DNA of 64,000 nucleotides, taken from the NCBI GenBank assembly GCA_014706295.1, contig JACSVZ010000012.1:16079255-16143254 (forward strand). The letters are read 5' to 3'. Origin of the DNA: Lycocorax pyrrhopterus obiensis. Its lineage: Eukaryota; Chordata; Aves; Passeriformes; Paradisaeidae. Below, piece after piece: positions 24,401-33,998 of the stretch. The number at the start of each line of letters is the position of its first letter. Within the stretch, counting starts at the first letter, position 1. The notes below the pieces were generated by a model. That model was not told where the DNA came from. It saw only the letters and a program-made list of their open reading frames with translations, and ran no database searches. The position numbers and the translations under genes were made by a program.

Positions 24401-27400
24401 CACCTGAGCTGCTCCCTCCTTCACCTGTCTGCCTCTGACCTTCTCCAGGGAGGAGTGGGAGTGGCTGCAGAAGACGGCCAGCGTGGAGGAGCCTGTTCCC
24501 ACAGAGCCAGAGGCTGACACGTCCCAGAACCCCCTGTTTCAGGAGCTCCAAGTGGCCATCAAGGAGCTGATGACCCTGGTGAACATCCCGTTGCAAGAGG
24601 TAGAGGCAGGAGCCAATGTCTGGGGTGGAGAGAGGGGACAGGGCTGTGAGCATGGTGCTGGTGGTTGCAGCAGGCAGGGAACTGCATGCCCGGCCCTCCT
24701 TGTGGGGCTGGAGCACCCAGATTATAGTCCTGTGCAAACAGAAGGTGAGTGGGGGGTCTGCTGGCCCAGGGACAGTGTCCACAGGAGCTGTTTGTCCTTC
24801 CCACACTGTACCCCCAAAGCAACAACGGTGAATGTGGGTTTGTTACTGCTGCCATGTGGTCTGGTCCTGGGCAGCACGAGACCAGCCCAACTCTGCCCCT
24901 CCAAAGCAGGCTGGTCCCTGGCCAGTGCTGGGCTGGAGCTGCAGCCCCTGTGGCCAGACTGCATGGGGAGAAACCTTCTTCCACCATGCCAGGTATCTGC
25001 TGGGAAGGAACCCACCAGCCTCAACGACAGGCATGTGCTTCTGGCTGGGCAGCTGGGAGGGCACCTCCCTGTGCATCACTGAGCCATCGCTGGTGGCACT
25101 TCTCTTAGACCCTGCCATGGTGACTTTGACCAGAAGTTTTGAGACTTTTAGGAAAAATCAGAGAAGAAGTGATGAGGTTATGCAGATTATGCCAAAAGCA
25201 AGGAGCCTCTGGTTGTGTGCTGAAGCTGCAGTGTCCCCTGGCTGCAGGTGGTCCCTGAGGACTACTCTGTGCATGAGGACTGGGCAGAGGGCCCACCAGG
25301 TGATGTGTGCAGCTGTTACCTGCACTGTCTTCTTGCAGGCCAAAGACTTCCGTCTGTACAGCCAAGAGGTGCTGGACTTTGGGGATCAGGTCTCCTTCCT
25401 GCTGCTGCTGCCTCCATCAGACGACGTCTGCACTGCTCCGGGCCAGAACAACCCCTACACCCCTCGCTCCGGCTTCCTCACACTGCCGCTGCAGATCTTC
25501 GAGCTGGGTGAGGAGAGGGAATGCCAAAACCCAACCCTGCTGGTCCTCTTGTCCTCTGAGGCCTCCTGAGAGCTGGGCTGGGCAGTGGGCTGGGCTGCAG
25601 TTCCCTCACTCCCTGTAGAGGAGGGGTGGAGGGGTGTACTGAGGGCTGTCCAGGTGGACTAATGGACAGTGTTGCCTCCACATCTTGGGTGATAGGGAGG
25701 AGCCTGTAGGGCACCCACAGCATGGGACCTCATGGTTTCCACCCCCCACTCTCTTGTTTCCTCTCCCCAGTCCACTTCTTCACGTACGACCGGGAGTTCA
25801 TCACGCAGTACTGCCAGGTGTCCGCCCTGCTGGAGCTGGAGTCGCTCCTCTCCCAGCAGAGCCTCAGGGAGGCTTTCTCCGATGCCGAGCTCTCCACCGC
25901 CAAGCAGAGGCACCAGCAGGTTCAGGACTACATCCAGGTATGGGGTGGGAGCCAGGCTCAGCAGTGCCCCTGACCTGCCAGGACAGCGAGGCAGCAGCAT
26001 CTGCACCAGGGCTGTTCCCTGGTCTTGGTGGCCCTGGAGGGTTTCTCTGGTGTGGCTGATGGGCAGCAGCAGGCCGGGCTTTCATAGATTCATGGAATGG
26101 TTTGGGTTGGAACAGACATTAAACCTCATTCAGTTCCACATTCCACTATCCCAGGGTGCTCCAAGACCTGTCCAACCTGGACTTGGACACTGCCAGAGAT
26201 CCAGGGGCAGCCACAGCTTCTCTGGGCACCCTGTGCCAGGGCCTCCCCACCCTCACAACCAGGAATTCCTTCCCGATATCACATCTATCCCTGCCTTCTG
26301 GCAGTGGGAAGCCATTCCCTGTGTCCTGCCCCTCCAGGGCCCCGTCCCAAGTCCTTCTTCAGCTCTCCTGGAGCCCCTTTAGGCACTGGAAGGGGCTCTG
26401 AGGTCTCCCTGGAGCCATCTGTTCTCTAGGCTGCAGTTGCTTTATCTAGCAACTTCTTACTGCAACGATCACATTAAAAATCCCGAGGAGAGAGCCAAAG
26501 GCTCCTGCTGTGCATGTGCCCTCCTTGCTAGAAAAGGGCCTGCAAGTGCGTTTTGGAATGGACTTGCAAAAGAGCATCCCACACTGCCGCTGTCCCAGCA
26601 CCGCTGCCTGCAGCAGGCAGGTCCTGCTGAACCAGCAGCTGCATCCTCCCCCTACCTGAGAGCACCTCCTTCGCATTTCCTGGCTCAGGGATTCCCCCAA
26701 AGCTCTGTGTACGTACAGAGTCCGTGTTCTGCCGTGGGACTCTCTTGTTGCTGTCGTTTGCTGTGTGAAAGGGCTCCTCCGTTTCCTCTGTTGGCAGCAA
26801 ATGGAGGAGATCTGGCGAGAGATGCGCTGGATCATGGATGCCCTGCAGCACGCCCGCTACAAGCAGCCCTCCTGTGGGGTCTCTCTCAGCGGCTTCCTCA
26901 GCGAGGCCGGGGGGCCAATGAAGGAGAAAACCCGATCCTCCTCGTCCCACCTTGACTACCTTCCCTCCCCGGTGCCCTCGCCAGAGACCAGCCGCAAGCT
27001 CAACTCTGGTAAGGACCGGGCTGTGCCAGGCTCCTGCCCGGCGGGCTCCGGGGCCGCCCGTGCTCGGTGGGTCAGGGGTGGCTGTGCCCGAGGTGCCGGC
27101 AGGGCCGGAGCCGGGAGCACGAGCTGGGCGGGCGGTCTCAGCGGGCAGGACCCGCTCCGCCGGTGCCGTGGCGAGCGCAGCTCAGGGGTGCTACAAGGGG
27201 GCAAACCTCAGAGGCTTCCTTGGATTCCACCTCAGCCGGGGTTGTCCACGCTCAGGCTGAGCCCCTCGTGGCTTCTCTCACCCCTCGCAGACTCGCATGG
27301 GCTGTCGGATGAGGAAGGCTCCTCGGAGGTGTTCCTGGCCACCGACAGCGACTACGACTCCAGCCGGGCGCAGAGCCCGAAGGAGCTCGACCTGGTGTAC

Positions 27401-30291
27401 TCCTCCGCCTCGGGGCCTGAGTGCTGCGGCCGGAGGGTCGCCCGCACCCTGCGGGACAGTGCTCCGGATGTCCTGCAGAGCCACGAGCTCAAGACCCCAC
27501 CCCCAGTGCCGCCACCGCCAGAGGAGCCCCGGCCACCGCCCGAGCTCTATGACAGCGACTTCGTCCTGCCCAGCCGGCAGATTGAGCTGCTGCGCATCAC
27601 GGAGAAGCGGCAGGCGTACTGCGTCCGGACCAGCAGCCTGGACTTCCCCAAGCCCCACTGCCCCGCCCCGAGGAAGTCCTGCCCCGGCTCCGTGGACAGC
27701 TCCCCGACGGAGAGCAGGACCGCGGGCCACTGCGGCCAGCTCAGGCTGGGGACTGGCTCAACGCCCAGCCCCAAGCGCCGTCAGGGCGGACAGGGCTCAG
27801 AGCCCGTCTGCCGGACGCGCTCAGATGAGTGGACTCAGAACTTGCCAGAGCAGCAGCCAGAGCAGCCCGGGGGCTTGGGCGACCAAGGGAAGAAGCTGGG
27901 CTCTGTCACCTTGAGGGTCTGCCCTCAGTATGAAACGGGACTCTCCAAAGAGACCAGTGTCAAGGTACCGGAGCCTGTAACGGGTGGCAGAGCCCTCTGT
28001 CGTGCCCAGAGGGACAGGGCTGACGGAATGGGGACATGGGCAGCTGGGCGCACGTGCCCCACACCTGGCACTGCCCTCCCCATCCTCCACCGTCCCAGGG
28101 GTGAGGTCCCCTGGAGACCCGCAGCACTCCTGCCCTGACCCTGCTGTAGTGATGGGGCTCCTGGCAGGACAGGGTGTCTCTGCCGGAGTGACGGCCACTG
28201 CTGCAGAAGGAGCAAGCCAGGGGCGCATGTAGCAGGTTTTGGGGACAAGGTGGTGGGGCCGAAGTTCAGCTCTTGATCTGTGGCTCAGCAGGTGACAGTA
28301 GGTTGGTGCCACCCAGGGTGGGCAGGCAGGGCAAAAGACACATTGGTGGGTTTCCCTTGCCACGGGCTGGTGTTCAAACACATCGTCCTTCCCAGCCAAA
28401 ATTCAGCCACCACCCCTGCCCTGGCCATGTTCCTCCTACAGCCTCCCCTTCCCAGGTGTGGGCTCCCTGCTCCAGCCTTCCCCATTAGGGAAGGGAGAGC
28501 AGGAGCTTTTTGTCTCCAGCCTGTGGCAACCCCAGTGGCAGAAGCCACGCCAGTTCCAGCTGGGGGAGCAGGCAGAGCTCCTTCCCTGCTCCTTCAGGCT
28601 CTGCTGGAGCAGCTGTGTGACCTGGCTCCTCTCCATGAGGGCTTTGCTGCCGAGGGCTGACCCTCCAGCTCTGATCACTCACACCTACTCCAGGTGGGAT
28701 CCCCCATGGAGGACATCCCCCAGGACACACATCTTGGGCAGGTCCCCCTCTGGCTTTGTGGTCTCCTTTGGTCCCAGCCATGGAGATCCTTCCCCTGTTG
28801 CAATTTCCCTTCCGAGACATTCCTGGTGCTCAGGACTGAGGATGATGGAGCAGAAAATCATTAAATCATGGACTGGTTTGGGTTGAAAGCGACCCTAAAG
28901 GAATGGCAGAGGAAGAACAGAGCCAACAGGCTGATTGGTTTATTGCTGGGGAGGTTTGATAGCCAGTGTCTCTGCACCCGCCAGGACATCCTAGCAGAGA
29001 CGACTCTGCCTCGCAGGATTATTTTCCATTTGAGGAATGCCCATAGATTTCTATGGAGCTGAAGCGCAGCCCTCGGGTTCTTGGCGGGCTGCCCCTGCGG
29101 CTTTTGAAGTTGCAAAGCTCTGGACACGCCTGCTTGAAAGCGTTTTACGATGTTCTCCTCGAAGAAAGGCAAGTTCAAAGGCACGGCTCCTCGGCTGGTG
29201 TAAATCAGCTGGGCCCTGCCATGGCTGTTCAGGGCTGGCAGCGCTCACGTGGGCCCAGGGCTGGGACCACCCTGCCAGGGCAGTGCTCCTGGTGCTCCAT
29301 AAGCCCTCACAGATGTGCCAAAGGAAACGCTGCCTTGCCTGGGCGAGGATGGATGTCCTGCCTTTGGGCCTTTGAAGCCAAGCAGTGGCTCCCGGCCTTA
29401 GCAGCCAGGGCCCTGATGAGCTCATTTTCTTGAGAGGATTTGGGATTCAGAGGGCTGTCCCAGGGAGGTGGAGGGCAAGGGTAGCTGTTGGTGGGAGAAC
29501 CCCAAGCTTGTGCACGGGATGAAATTTAGTGCTATGTTCCAAAGAGGTTTCAGTTCTAGTCTGGCAGAGCTGTTGTGGTCCAGCTGGTCTGAGGGTCTGG
29601 ACACTGCTCACAAGAGGGACTTCACACAGATCCCTCCATGGTACCAGGAGTAGGACAGGGACGATTCCTCTCCAGCTACAGGTGATGAGGTGATGGGACA
29701 GCCTGAGCGGAGCTGTAGGTGACACATGCAGGGGGTGAGTGGCAAGGGCTTGAAGAGAGCAGTGGAGGCAGGAGAGCAGTCCATGAGTTTGGGCCCTGGC
29801 GTGCTGGGGTGCTCCTTGGGCATTCCCTGCACATGGTGTGCCCATGGCTCTGAGCCAGGCTGCTGCCACCTGCTCACGGGCACCACTGGGGCAGCTGTTC
29901 CTCCACCCTCGCCATTCCTCCACGCCGTGTGCTGCCTCCGGCCCCTGGTCCTCCTCATTCCTCCCCCTTACCCTCCATCTCTCCCGCCTCTCTCTCTCCG
30001 CAGCTGCACATCACCGGCCAGACGCCCGCCAGGGAGGTGGTGAAGTTGGTGGTGCTGGAGATGAACAACATCTCGCGGGACGTGCTGGGCAGCTCGGCCG
30101 CCGTCTGCTACGGCGAGGAGCAGCTGGAGCACTTCGGACTGGTGTTCGCTGCTGGCGAGAGCGAGCAGTGGCTCCCCGATGACTTCTTGCCTCTGTCCCT
30201 CCACACCAGCCAGCCCGAGGGGCGGTTCTACGTCCGCATCAAGGAGACGTCCCCGCTGGTGCTCCAGTACGGGCCGGCGACCACCGTATGA
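15325..30291 (+). CDS. ANKFN1: ankyrin repeat and fibronectin type III domain protein, ANKFN1/Nmf9/WAKE family (19 coding exons)
   Basis: Spliced CDS: 15325-15422, 15592-15793, 16114-16321, 16614-16808, 17064-17177, 17733-17830, 19281-19371, 21106-21213, 21440-21539, 22058-22190, 22932-23051, 23401-23616, 23906-24072, 24449-24599, 25339-25507, 25771-25937, 26798-27008, 27291-27964, 30004-30291. All introns are GT-AG and phases match at all 18 junctions; the total is 3510 nt, about 1169 aa. Domain order: ankyrin repeats (about residues 101-165), a charged helical stretch (170-234), FN3 (235-335), a conserved central region (336-849), a Pro/Ser-rich acidic linker (850-1074) and a Ras-association-like domain (1075-1169). 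This order is that of ANKFN1. From knowledge of the family: Drosophila WAKE acts in clock neurons to promote sleep onset through the GABA-A receptor Rdl, and mouse Nmf9/Ankfn1 mutants have vestibular and behavioural defects. A cytoplasmic, membrane-associated neuronal adaptor role is inferred. No signal peptide or membrane segment is seen. Family assignment is firm; ortholog versus paralogue and the exact start are not. Confidence 0.9.
15592..15793 (+). CDS. ANKFN1: exon 2
   Basis: The acceptor is ctttttcccag and the donor gtcagt. It enters in phase 2 and leaves in phase 0, ending in KSYL. It encodes a basic segment (MTQQMRDLQLAQARK, then LYRNLSGKFRVNYTSF) that precedes the ankyrin repeats. 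The internal ATG at 15608 would be an alternative start if exon 1 were untranslated. Confidence 0.88.
16114..16321 (+). CDS. ANKFN1: exon 3, ankyrin repeats
   Basis: The acceptor is tcttttcacccag and the donor gtgagt; phase 0 in, phase 1 out. It encodes about 69 residues with ankyrin-type helices: ALFEAVELQDLDRVQELL, then LNTPNSEGLLPLDIAI and a closing ARALLQAGA. This fits about two repeats. Ankyrin repeats are protein-interaction modules; the partner is not shown by sequence. Confidence 0.92.
16614..16808 (+). CDS. ANKFN1: exon 4, helical linker between ankyrin and FN3
   Basis: The acceptor is gcccgcccacag and the donor gtgagt; phase 1 in and out. The junction codon reads Phe, then VSLESRSLHLSTLV. 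Heptad-like, charged sequence (REAEQRVNEL; KEKQLKAWEWRFRLYKRMK) suggests an amphipathic helix or short coiled coil leading into the FN3 domain. Confidence 0.92.
17064..17177 (+). CDS. ANKFN1: exon 5, FN3 first part
   Basis: The acceptor is ctctgtccccag and the donor gtaagg; phase 1 in and out. It encodes the opening FN3 strands: the PDAPSSVHLSV lead-in, the core Trp in LQVTFWEPL and VVTKYK before the splice. Confidence 0.92.
17733..17830 (+). CDS. ANKFN1: exon 6, FN3 middle part
   Basis: The acceptor is ctctccttgcag and the donor gtgagt; phase 1 in, phase 0 out. It continues the FN3 sandwich with VEWSCSPTFSPL and a DLHFTIQGLV strand. Confidence 0.9.
17921..18097 (+). mobile_element. CR1 3' fragment in intron 6, plus
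   Basis: gggcactggcacaggctgcccagggcagtgg, cacttggggacatggtttagtgg, gttggactcagtgatctta and a gattctttg tail mark a CR1 3' end in the sense orientation of the gene. Confidence 0.88.
19281..19371 (+). CDS. ANKFN1: exon 7, FN3 last part
   Basis: The acceptor is ctctccttgcag and the donor gtgagt; phase 0 in, phase 1 out. CHVRVSAYNMKGWG is the classic FN3 F-G strand signature (Y/H-x-V-x-V-x-A-x-N-x-x-G), followed by a Pro-rich exit. Confidence 0.92.
20440..20625. promoter_or_regulatory. AT-rich intron 7 segment with consensus MEF2 site
   Basis: This AT-rich block sits in otherwise GC-rich introns. CTAAAAATAG at 20555-20564 matches the MEF2 consensus (YTAWWWWTAR). A candidate intronic enhancer by motif and composition only. 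Confidence 0.25.
21106..21213 (+). CDS. ANKFN1: exon 8
   Basis: The acceptor is gcctgtcccccacag and the donor gtgagc; phase 1 in and out. After the junction Asn it encodes WREYDGRAPRRRGQ and a hydrophilic helix ending in HQHCICH. It starts the family-specific central region, for which I know no named domain. Confidence 0.88.
21440..21539 (+). CDS. ANKFN1: exon 9, basic segment
   Basis: The acceptor is ctctgctccacag and the donor gtgaga; phase 1 in, phase 2 out. It is strongly basic and serine-rich (SRKHSVSKSLKHLF, KFLKTLKR). It could be a phosphorylated or membrane-apposed stretch; this is inference from composition. Confidence 0.88.
22058..22190 (+). CDS. ANKFN1: exon 10
   Basis: The acceptor is ctccctccatgcag and the donor gtgggt; phase 2 in, phase 0 out. 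It encodes GLYLTAIFYKDDNIL and an acidic DQIPVVEIDD stretch ending WFTK, part of the family's conserved central region. Confidence 0.9.
22932..23051 (+). CDS. ANKFN1: exon 11
   Basis: The acceptor is tggtgtgtgcag and the donor gtgagg; phase 0 on both sides, exactly 40 codons. It encodes a hydrophobic, cysteine-rich stretch (WDEILWLRQCVTVSQ, then FKMLLAISQMQ). Being phase 0-0 it could be skipped without shifting frame. Confidence 0.9.
23401..23616 (+). CDS. ANKFN1: exon 12
   Basis: The acceptor is cccatcgcacag and the donor gtgtgt; phase 0 on both sides, 72 codons. It encodes GLLGIQDLGQVFFEPIKD, a beta-rich segment (NILIVTLKEV) and a Ser/Pro-rich end. It belongs to the conserved central region. 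Confidence 0.92.
23906..24072 (+). CDS. ANKFN1: exon 13
   Basis: The acceptor is ctttgtccccag and the donor gtgaga; phase 0 in, phase 2 out. It encodes LAYHQRSSHALSPGLYLGYL and VDQIRVLVPERLPNILCHVK, among the most characteristic stretches of the ANKFN1/WAKE family. Confidence 0.92.
24182..24281 (+). mobile_element. CR1 3' fragment in intron 13, plus
   Basis: gcacagggtgggattgttagggtgtcc, gagctgaactcgacagtccttgtgg, then tattctgtgattctg. About 100 bp of a CR1 end. Confidence 0.8.
24449..24599 (+). CDS. ANKFN1: exon 14
   Basis: The acceptor is gaccttctccag and the donor gtagag; phase 2 in, phase 0 out. It encodes EEWEWLQKTAS, an acidic low-complexity linker and a helix, ELQVAIKELMTLVNIPLQE. Confidence 0.9.
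25339..25507 (+). CDS. ANKFN1: exon 15
   Basis: The acceptor is ctgtcttcttgcag and the donor gtgagg; phase 0 in, phase 1 out. It encodes AKDFRLYSQEVLDFGDQVSF, a hydrophobic LLLLPP run and a TPRSGFLTLPLQIFEL end. Confidence 0.9.
25771..25937 (+). CDS. ANKFN1: exon 16
   Basis: The acceptor is gtttcctctccccag and the donor gtatgg; phase 1 in, phase 0 out. It encodes VHFFTYDREFITQYCQVSAL followed by a Glu/Ser-rich helix, ending in QVQDYIQ. Confidence 0.9.
26084..26435 (-). mobile_element. CR1 LINE fragment in intron 16, minus
   Basis: tagattcatggaatggtttgggttgg, ccactatcccagggtgctcc, ggcagccacagcttctctgggc and cctggagcc mark a reversed CR1, antisense to the gene. Confidence 0.87.
26798..27008 (+). 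CDS. ANKFN1: exon 17
   Basis: The acceptor is gtttcctctgttggcag and the donor gtaagg; phase 0 in, phase 1 out. The helix MEEIWREMRWIMDALQHARY is followed by a serine-rich, probably disordered tail (KTRSSSSHLDYLPSPVPSP). Confidence 0.9.
27291..27964 (+). CDS. ANKFN1: exon 18, long Pro/Ser-rich linker
   Basis: The acceptor is cacccctcgcag and the donor gtaccg; phase 1 in, phase 0 out. At 674 nt it is the largest exon and is GC-rich. It encodes an acidic patch (SDEEGSSEVFLATDSDYDSS), a polyproline patch (about residues 915-932, PPPVPPPPEEPRPPP) compatible with SH3/EVH1-type binding, then a low-complexity Ser/Gln/Gly-rich region. Its middle is likely disordered and poorly conserved. Confidence 0.9.
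28851..28905 (-). mobile_element. CR1 tail remnant in intron 18, minus
   Basis: aaatcatggactggtttgggttgaaagcgaccctaaag is a diverged reversed CR1 tail; similarity then stops. Confidence 0.6.
29193..29213 (-). repeat. short possible third copy, intron 18
   Basis: ggctggtgtaaatcagctgg, reversed, gives ccagctgatttacaccagcc, sharing the gatttacaccagc core with the copies at 31.9 and 41.7 kb. Too short to be certain. Confidence 0.3.
30004..30291 (+). CDS. ANKFN1: exon 19, C-terminal Ras-association-like domain and stop
   Basis: The acceptor is ctctctctctccgcag; phase 0 in. The 95 residues begin LHITGQTPAREVVKLVVLEM, the ubiquitin-fold beta-helix opening typical of RA domains, followed by a strand-rich end (GRFYVRIKET). 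TGA is at 30289-30291. A C-terminal RA domain is known for Nmf9/ANKFN1; binding to a Ras-like GTPase is inference. Confidence 0.92.
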   Translation: MHITGQTPAREVVKLVVLEMNNISRDVLGSSAAVCYGEEQLEHFGLVFAAGESEQWLPDDFLPLSLHTSQPEGRFYVRIKETSPLVLQYGPATTV

Positions 30292-30588
30292 GAGGAGGAG
30301 AGCCGGCGGGACGGCACGGAGACCTCGGCTTCCAGAGAGCAGACAGCTCGTCTCTGATGCTTCCTCCTTCCACAGACACCCTCTCATCAGGCGTCCACGG
30401 GGTGGAATGGGATCATACTGGGTTGTGTGTTATTTGTTTGTGCTATTTTTTAAATTTTTTTTTAACCAAAGAGACATCGAGACTCAGTTTTTCTGACTGG
30501 AGAAGAGGAGGGTGGAGTGCGGAGACCTCAGAGCTCAGGAGGAATCTCTGCAGGAATGGAATTTTTGAAAGTAAACATTTTTAAGGAG

Positions 30589-30616
30589 AAAGAGGAGAGA
30601 GAGAGAGAGAGAGAGG
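30589..30616. repeat. (GA)n microsatellite in the 3' UTR
   Basis: GA repeat of about 28 bp, just downstream of the T-rich part of the probable 3' UTR. Confidence 0.85.
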
Positions 30617-31173
30617 AAAAAATATTACAAGAAGAAGCAGCAATACATTTTTTTTCCCTTTCTTTTTTTTCTGAAGAACCTTGTTTGGGATTCACTGAAG
30701 GCAAAGCCACAGAGGATTGCTGGGGAGGGCTGTGGTGTCAGTGAGGAGAGGGCACAAGCCACCAGGGCAACCCTGGGAAGGGTGTTTTCCTATCTGCCCT
30801 CCTTTCACTGCACCTGGAGAAATGATTCTTGCACACAGTTCTTGGAACAAAATTATATTAGTATTTTTATTCTGAAAAAATGTCAATAATCATTGTGCCA
30901 GAGCCACTGGAGCTGGGTAAAGGTGAAGACCCTTTGACTTGTGTCCAAGGCTAAAGAAACCCATGCAGCCAGCCCCCTGCACTTGCAGATGTGTCAATAC
31001 CACACTAGAGGTTTGCTATAGGGCATCTCCTGCAACCCCCTGGGCTTCCCCATCCCCTGGGTGCTGTTTTGTTCTGGTGATTGTGCTTCTCTTGTATGTC
31101 CTACAGCATGACATTTTGTTAGCCACTAGGTCTCCTGTTAACAAGGTTACTTTTCTGATCTCCTGTGGTCCAT

Positions 31174-31179
31174 AGTAAA
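31174..31179 (+). terminator. candidate variant poly(A) signal AGTAAA
   Basis: AGTAAA is a known minor variant of the poly(A) hexamer. It is followed at about 30-50 nt by a GT/T-rich stretch (31207-31231), as expected for a cleavage-stimulation element. No canonical hexamer was seen between the stop codon and about 31.5 kb. Confidence 0.3.
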
Positions 31180-31893
31180 GACGACTGCTGCTGACCGCTT
31201 ATCACTTGTCCTTCTTGTGGCTCGGTGTGTAGCATTCCATCATCCATCCCCCAAACCAGCCCTGATTCCAAGGGCTGGGCTCCTCTTTCTCAGGAGTGTT
31301 TAGTGGGATGCTTTCCATGCCGTGCAGTATTACATTAACACACAGATCACATGTGTGGGAGCAAAGTACAAGTAAAAAATGCTCTTCTGGGCTTCATTGC
31401 GCTGTAAGGCAGCAAGATAAGCTTGGGCGTGCCAAGGCATCACTTCCATGCGGTGGTGGAACTCCAGAGCCATAGGGCTGGATGCCTTGGTCTGGTCCTG
31501 CAGCCTCCACTGAGGGAAGAACCCCAGGAGAGGAGCAGGGGTGGCAGCGAGAGCTCACAGCTGTGTCACAGCTGGCACAAACACTGCGGGCAAGGTGCCG
31601 TCCTGGCACTCCTTGGCAAGGTGAGGCTCCCGATGCTGATGGCCCTGCAGCAGCCACCTCGCTGCCCTTCTCTTGGCACGGAGGGATCAGGGCTGGGCAG
31701 CAGTCCCCCCTCACTGGGTGCCAGGGCGCAGGAGGGCTCTGTGGGCAGCCACATGGGTCGGCTGTCGCTCCACAGAGGTTCCTCATTCCTCGCCTTGCGG
31801 CAACCAGTGTGGCATGGGCAGGAATATATCCCAGCACGAACCCTTCCTGCCCCACGTCAGAGCCACTGCAGAGGGGAGGATCCTGTGCCAGCC

Positions 31894-31938
31894 CCTCAGC
31901 TGGTGCAAATCAACCAGCACCGCATTGACGTCACTGCA
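31894..31938 (-). repeat. fossil of the same ancient repeat, minus
   Basis: The reverse complement reads acgtcaatgcggtgctggtt, then gatttgcaccagctgagg, aligning along its length with the copy at 41719-41762. It is just beyond the 3' UTR. Confidence 0.5.
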
Positions 31939-32805
31939 GGCACCGCCATGGGATGTGGAGGCAAGCGACAAAGGAACATTTTAAAAGGCACTTCTCCCAT
32001 CTCCTCTCTCCTTTGCTAGTCTTCTGCCTCAAGTTAAAACCCATCCCACTCTCCCAGGTCAAGGAAGAAGTGGGTTGGTGAGTGTAGACATTACCATGGT
32101 GTTTGTCGTTGTTGGGCATCCACAGGCACTGACGTCCCAAAGAGGCAGGAGCTGCAGGGCGGCCCTGCCCTTTGCGTGTGTCACCTACTGATGCTCAGAG
32201 CCTGAGGCAGGGCAGAGGGAAGGCACAACTGGTGGAAAACTAAGTGGCTTTTTGGAAGTCACAGAGTGAATTCAGTGTTAGATCAGGGCTATGTACAGAA
32301 AGCTACATCTGTGTCCCTGATGCTCCTCAGCATGGAGCCATGCAGCTCCTGATGCCCTTTTATTTGACCCCAGAAGGGGAAAAAGGCCTCCTCTTTCCTT
32401 AAGAATTTGTTCTCCCTTCCTAGAAGCCCTGCTCCATCAAGAGAGACGGAGCCATGACCCAAAGCCAGGCGCTGGTCTTTGGGGCGGGCCTGGGACCCTC
32501 TGCAGCTGGGAGCTGGTTGCCCCCACCTCTGTGCAGAGCTCTGCCCGTGGAAGGGTCTCGCTGGCCGTGCAAAGCTTTCTGCAGGAGCTGCTCTGGCCAC
32601 ACAGCAGCTTGCATCACTTGGCTGCAGGGAACAGCATGGGACCTCCTCCCCTTGCCTGGGAGAGGAAGAGGGAAGGAGCAGGGGCCTGGTAGGAGCAGAG
32701 TTGGATGCAAAGTGGGAAGGGCAGGAGTTGCACAGCTGCTCTGTGGGAAGCCCCACAACCAGGGGCACGGGGATGTGTGATGTCCTGATGCAACACACTC
32801 CTCAC

Positions 32806-33242
32806 AGAATCACAGAAGATTTGGGGTTGGGAGGGACCCCTGGAGATCAGGCAGTCCAACCCCCCTGCCCAGGCAGGGTCATCTGGAGCAGGTGACACGA
32901 ACACATCCAGGTGGGTTTTGAATGTCTTGAGAGAGGATAAACTCCAGACCCTCCCTGGGAAGCTGTTCCGGGGCTCTGCCACCCTCCATGGAAAGAAGTT
33001 CTTCCTAATGTTGAGGTGGAACTTCTTGTGTTTTTGTTTATGGTCATTAGTCCTCATGTTGCTGAGCTCCACTAAAAAGTCTGGCACCATCCTCTTGGCA
33101 CCTGCCTTGGAGATATTTGTATGGGTGGATGGGATCCCCTCTCAGTCTTCTCTTCTCCAGACTGACCAGGTGCAGCCTCCACAGTCTCTCCTCATGAGGA
33201 GGTGCTCCAGACCCCTCATCATCTTTGTGGCCTCTGCTGCAC
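32806..33242 (-). mobile_element. CR1 LINE, 3' portion, minus
   Basis: cacagaatcacagaagatttggggttgggagggacc, cctcttcctaatgttgagg-like blocks and ctccagacccctcatcatctttgtggcc are typical reversed CR1 ORF2/3' end. It differs from the other copies and is probably another, older subfamily. Confidence 0.85.
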
Positions 33243-33998
33243 AACATTCCTTGAAGAATGACACTTGCAAGGTGGTTGCCTCTTTTCACATTCTCCTTCT
33301 CTCCCTGGGTGGTTTCATGGGCACACCCCAATGTTTTCTTTCTGAACAGGTTGTTCAGCCTTCAGATGCTCTCCTGCCCTTCCCCACAGTCAAGGAATGG
33401 GAATAGAAAGCAGCAGGCCCTGTCTGTGGCAGTTTTTAAGGCTGCCGTCTCAGTGCTGGTGCTGTGGGAGCCACGGTGGCTCTTTGAGGTGGTGTGGTGA
33501 GGTGTGGGGTGAGGGGCAGCCAGGGCACTCAACCCTGGCAGCAGCAGGATTCAGGGTTAGCCGTGGTAGGTCTCTTTGCACTGGTGCAGAGGGTTGGTGA
33601 AGGGGTTTTCTCCATTGGCACTCCCTCTGGCATGTGCACCATGGCATGGGTGAGGGAGGAGAATCCCCATAGCACCTGAGCTCAGCCCTGCTCTCTCCCC
33701 TCATGGAACCTGGGAGAGGCATCGTTTTGCTTGTAGCATCCCTTTTCTCCAGTATTTAATGAGCAAAGCAGGTGGGAATCCCGGAGGGCTGGGGCACTGT
33801 GCGCGCACAGACCTGCGTCACCCGGCACAGACACGACTGTCCCTGCGGCGCCCGTGTCCCCAGCACTGCCAGACATGGGCACTGCCAGTACCCAGGCACA
33901 GAGACACCTGTACCTGTGTGTGCCCCCCCCTTTGTGCCAGGCATCCCCCTGAACCCAGGTGAGCGCCTCCAGTGCTTGCTAATCCCTCTGCACTGGTA

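Larger units (their letters stand above)
30292..31230 (+). other. probable 3' UTR
   Basis: It follows the stop codon without a recognisable repeat. It contains U-rich tracts in RNA sense (30434-30466, 30648-30672) and a GA microsatellite (30589-30616), so it may carry stability elements. No AATAAA was found; the best 3' end candidate is the variant hexamer AGTAAA at 31174-31179. The end point is a guess. Confidence 0.5.

Noticed and set aside
26765..28138. 457-aa plus-strand open frame
   Set aside because: It reads through exon 17, intron 17 and exon 18. The intron part has clear GT-AG ends and non-conserved composition, so the frame is partly accidental.
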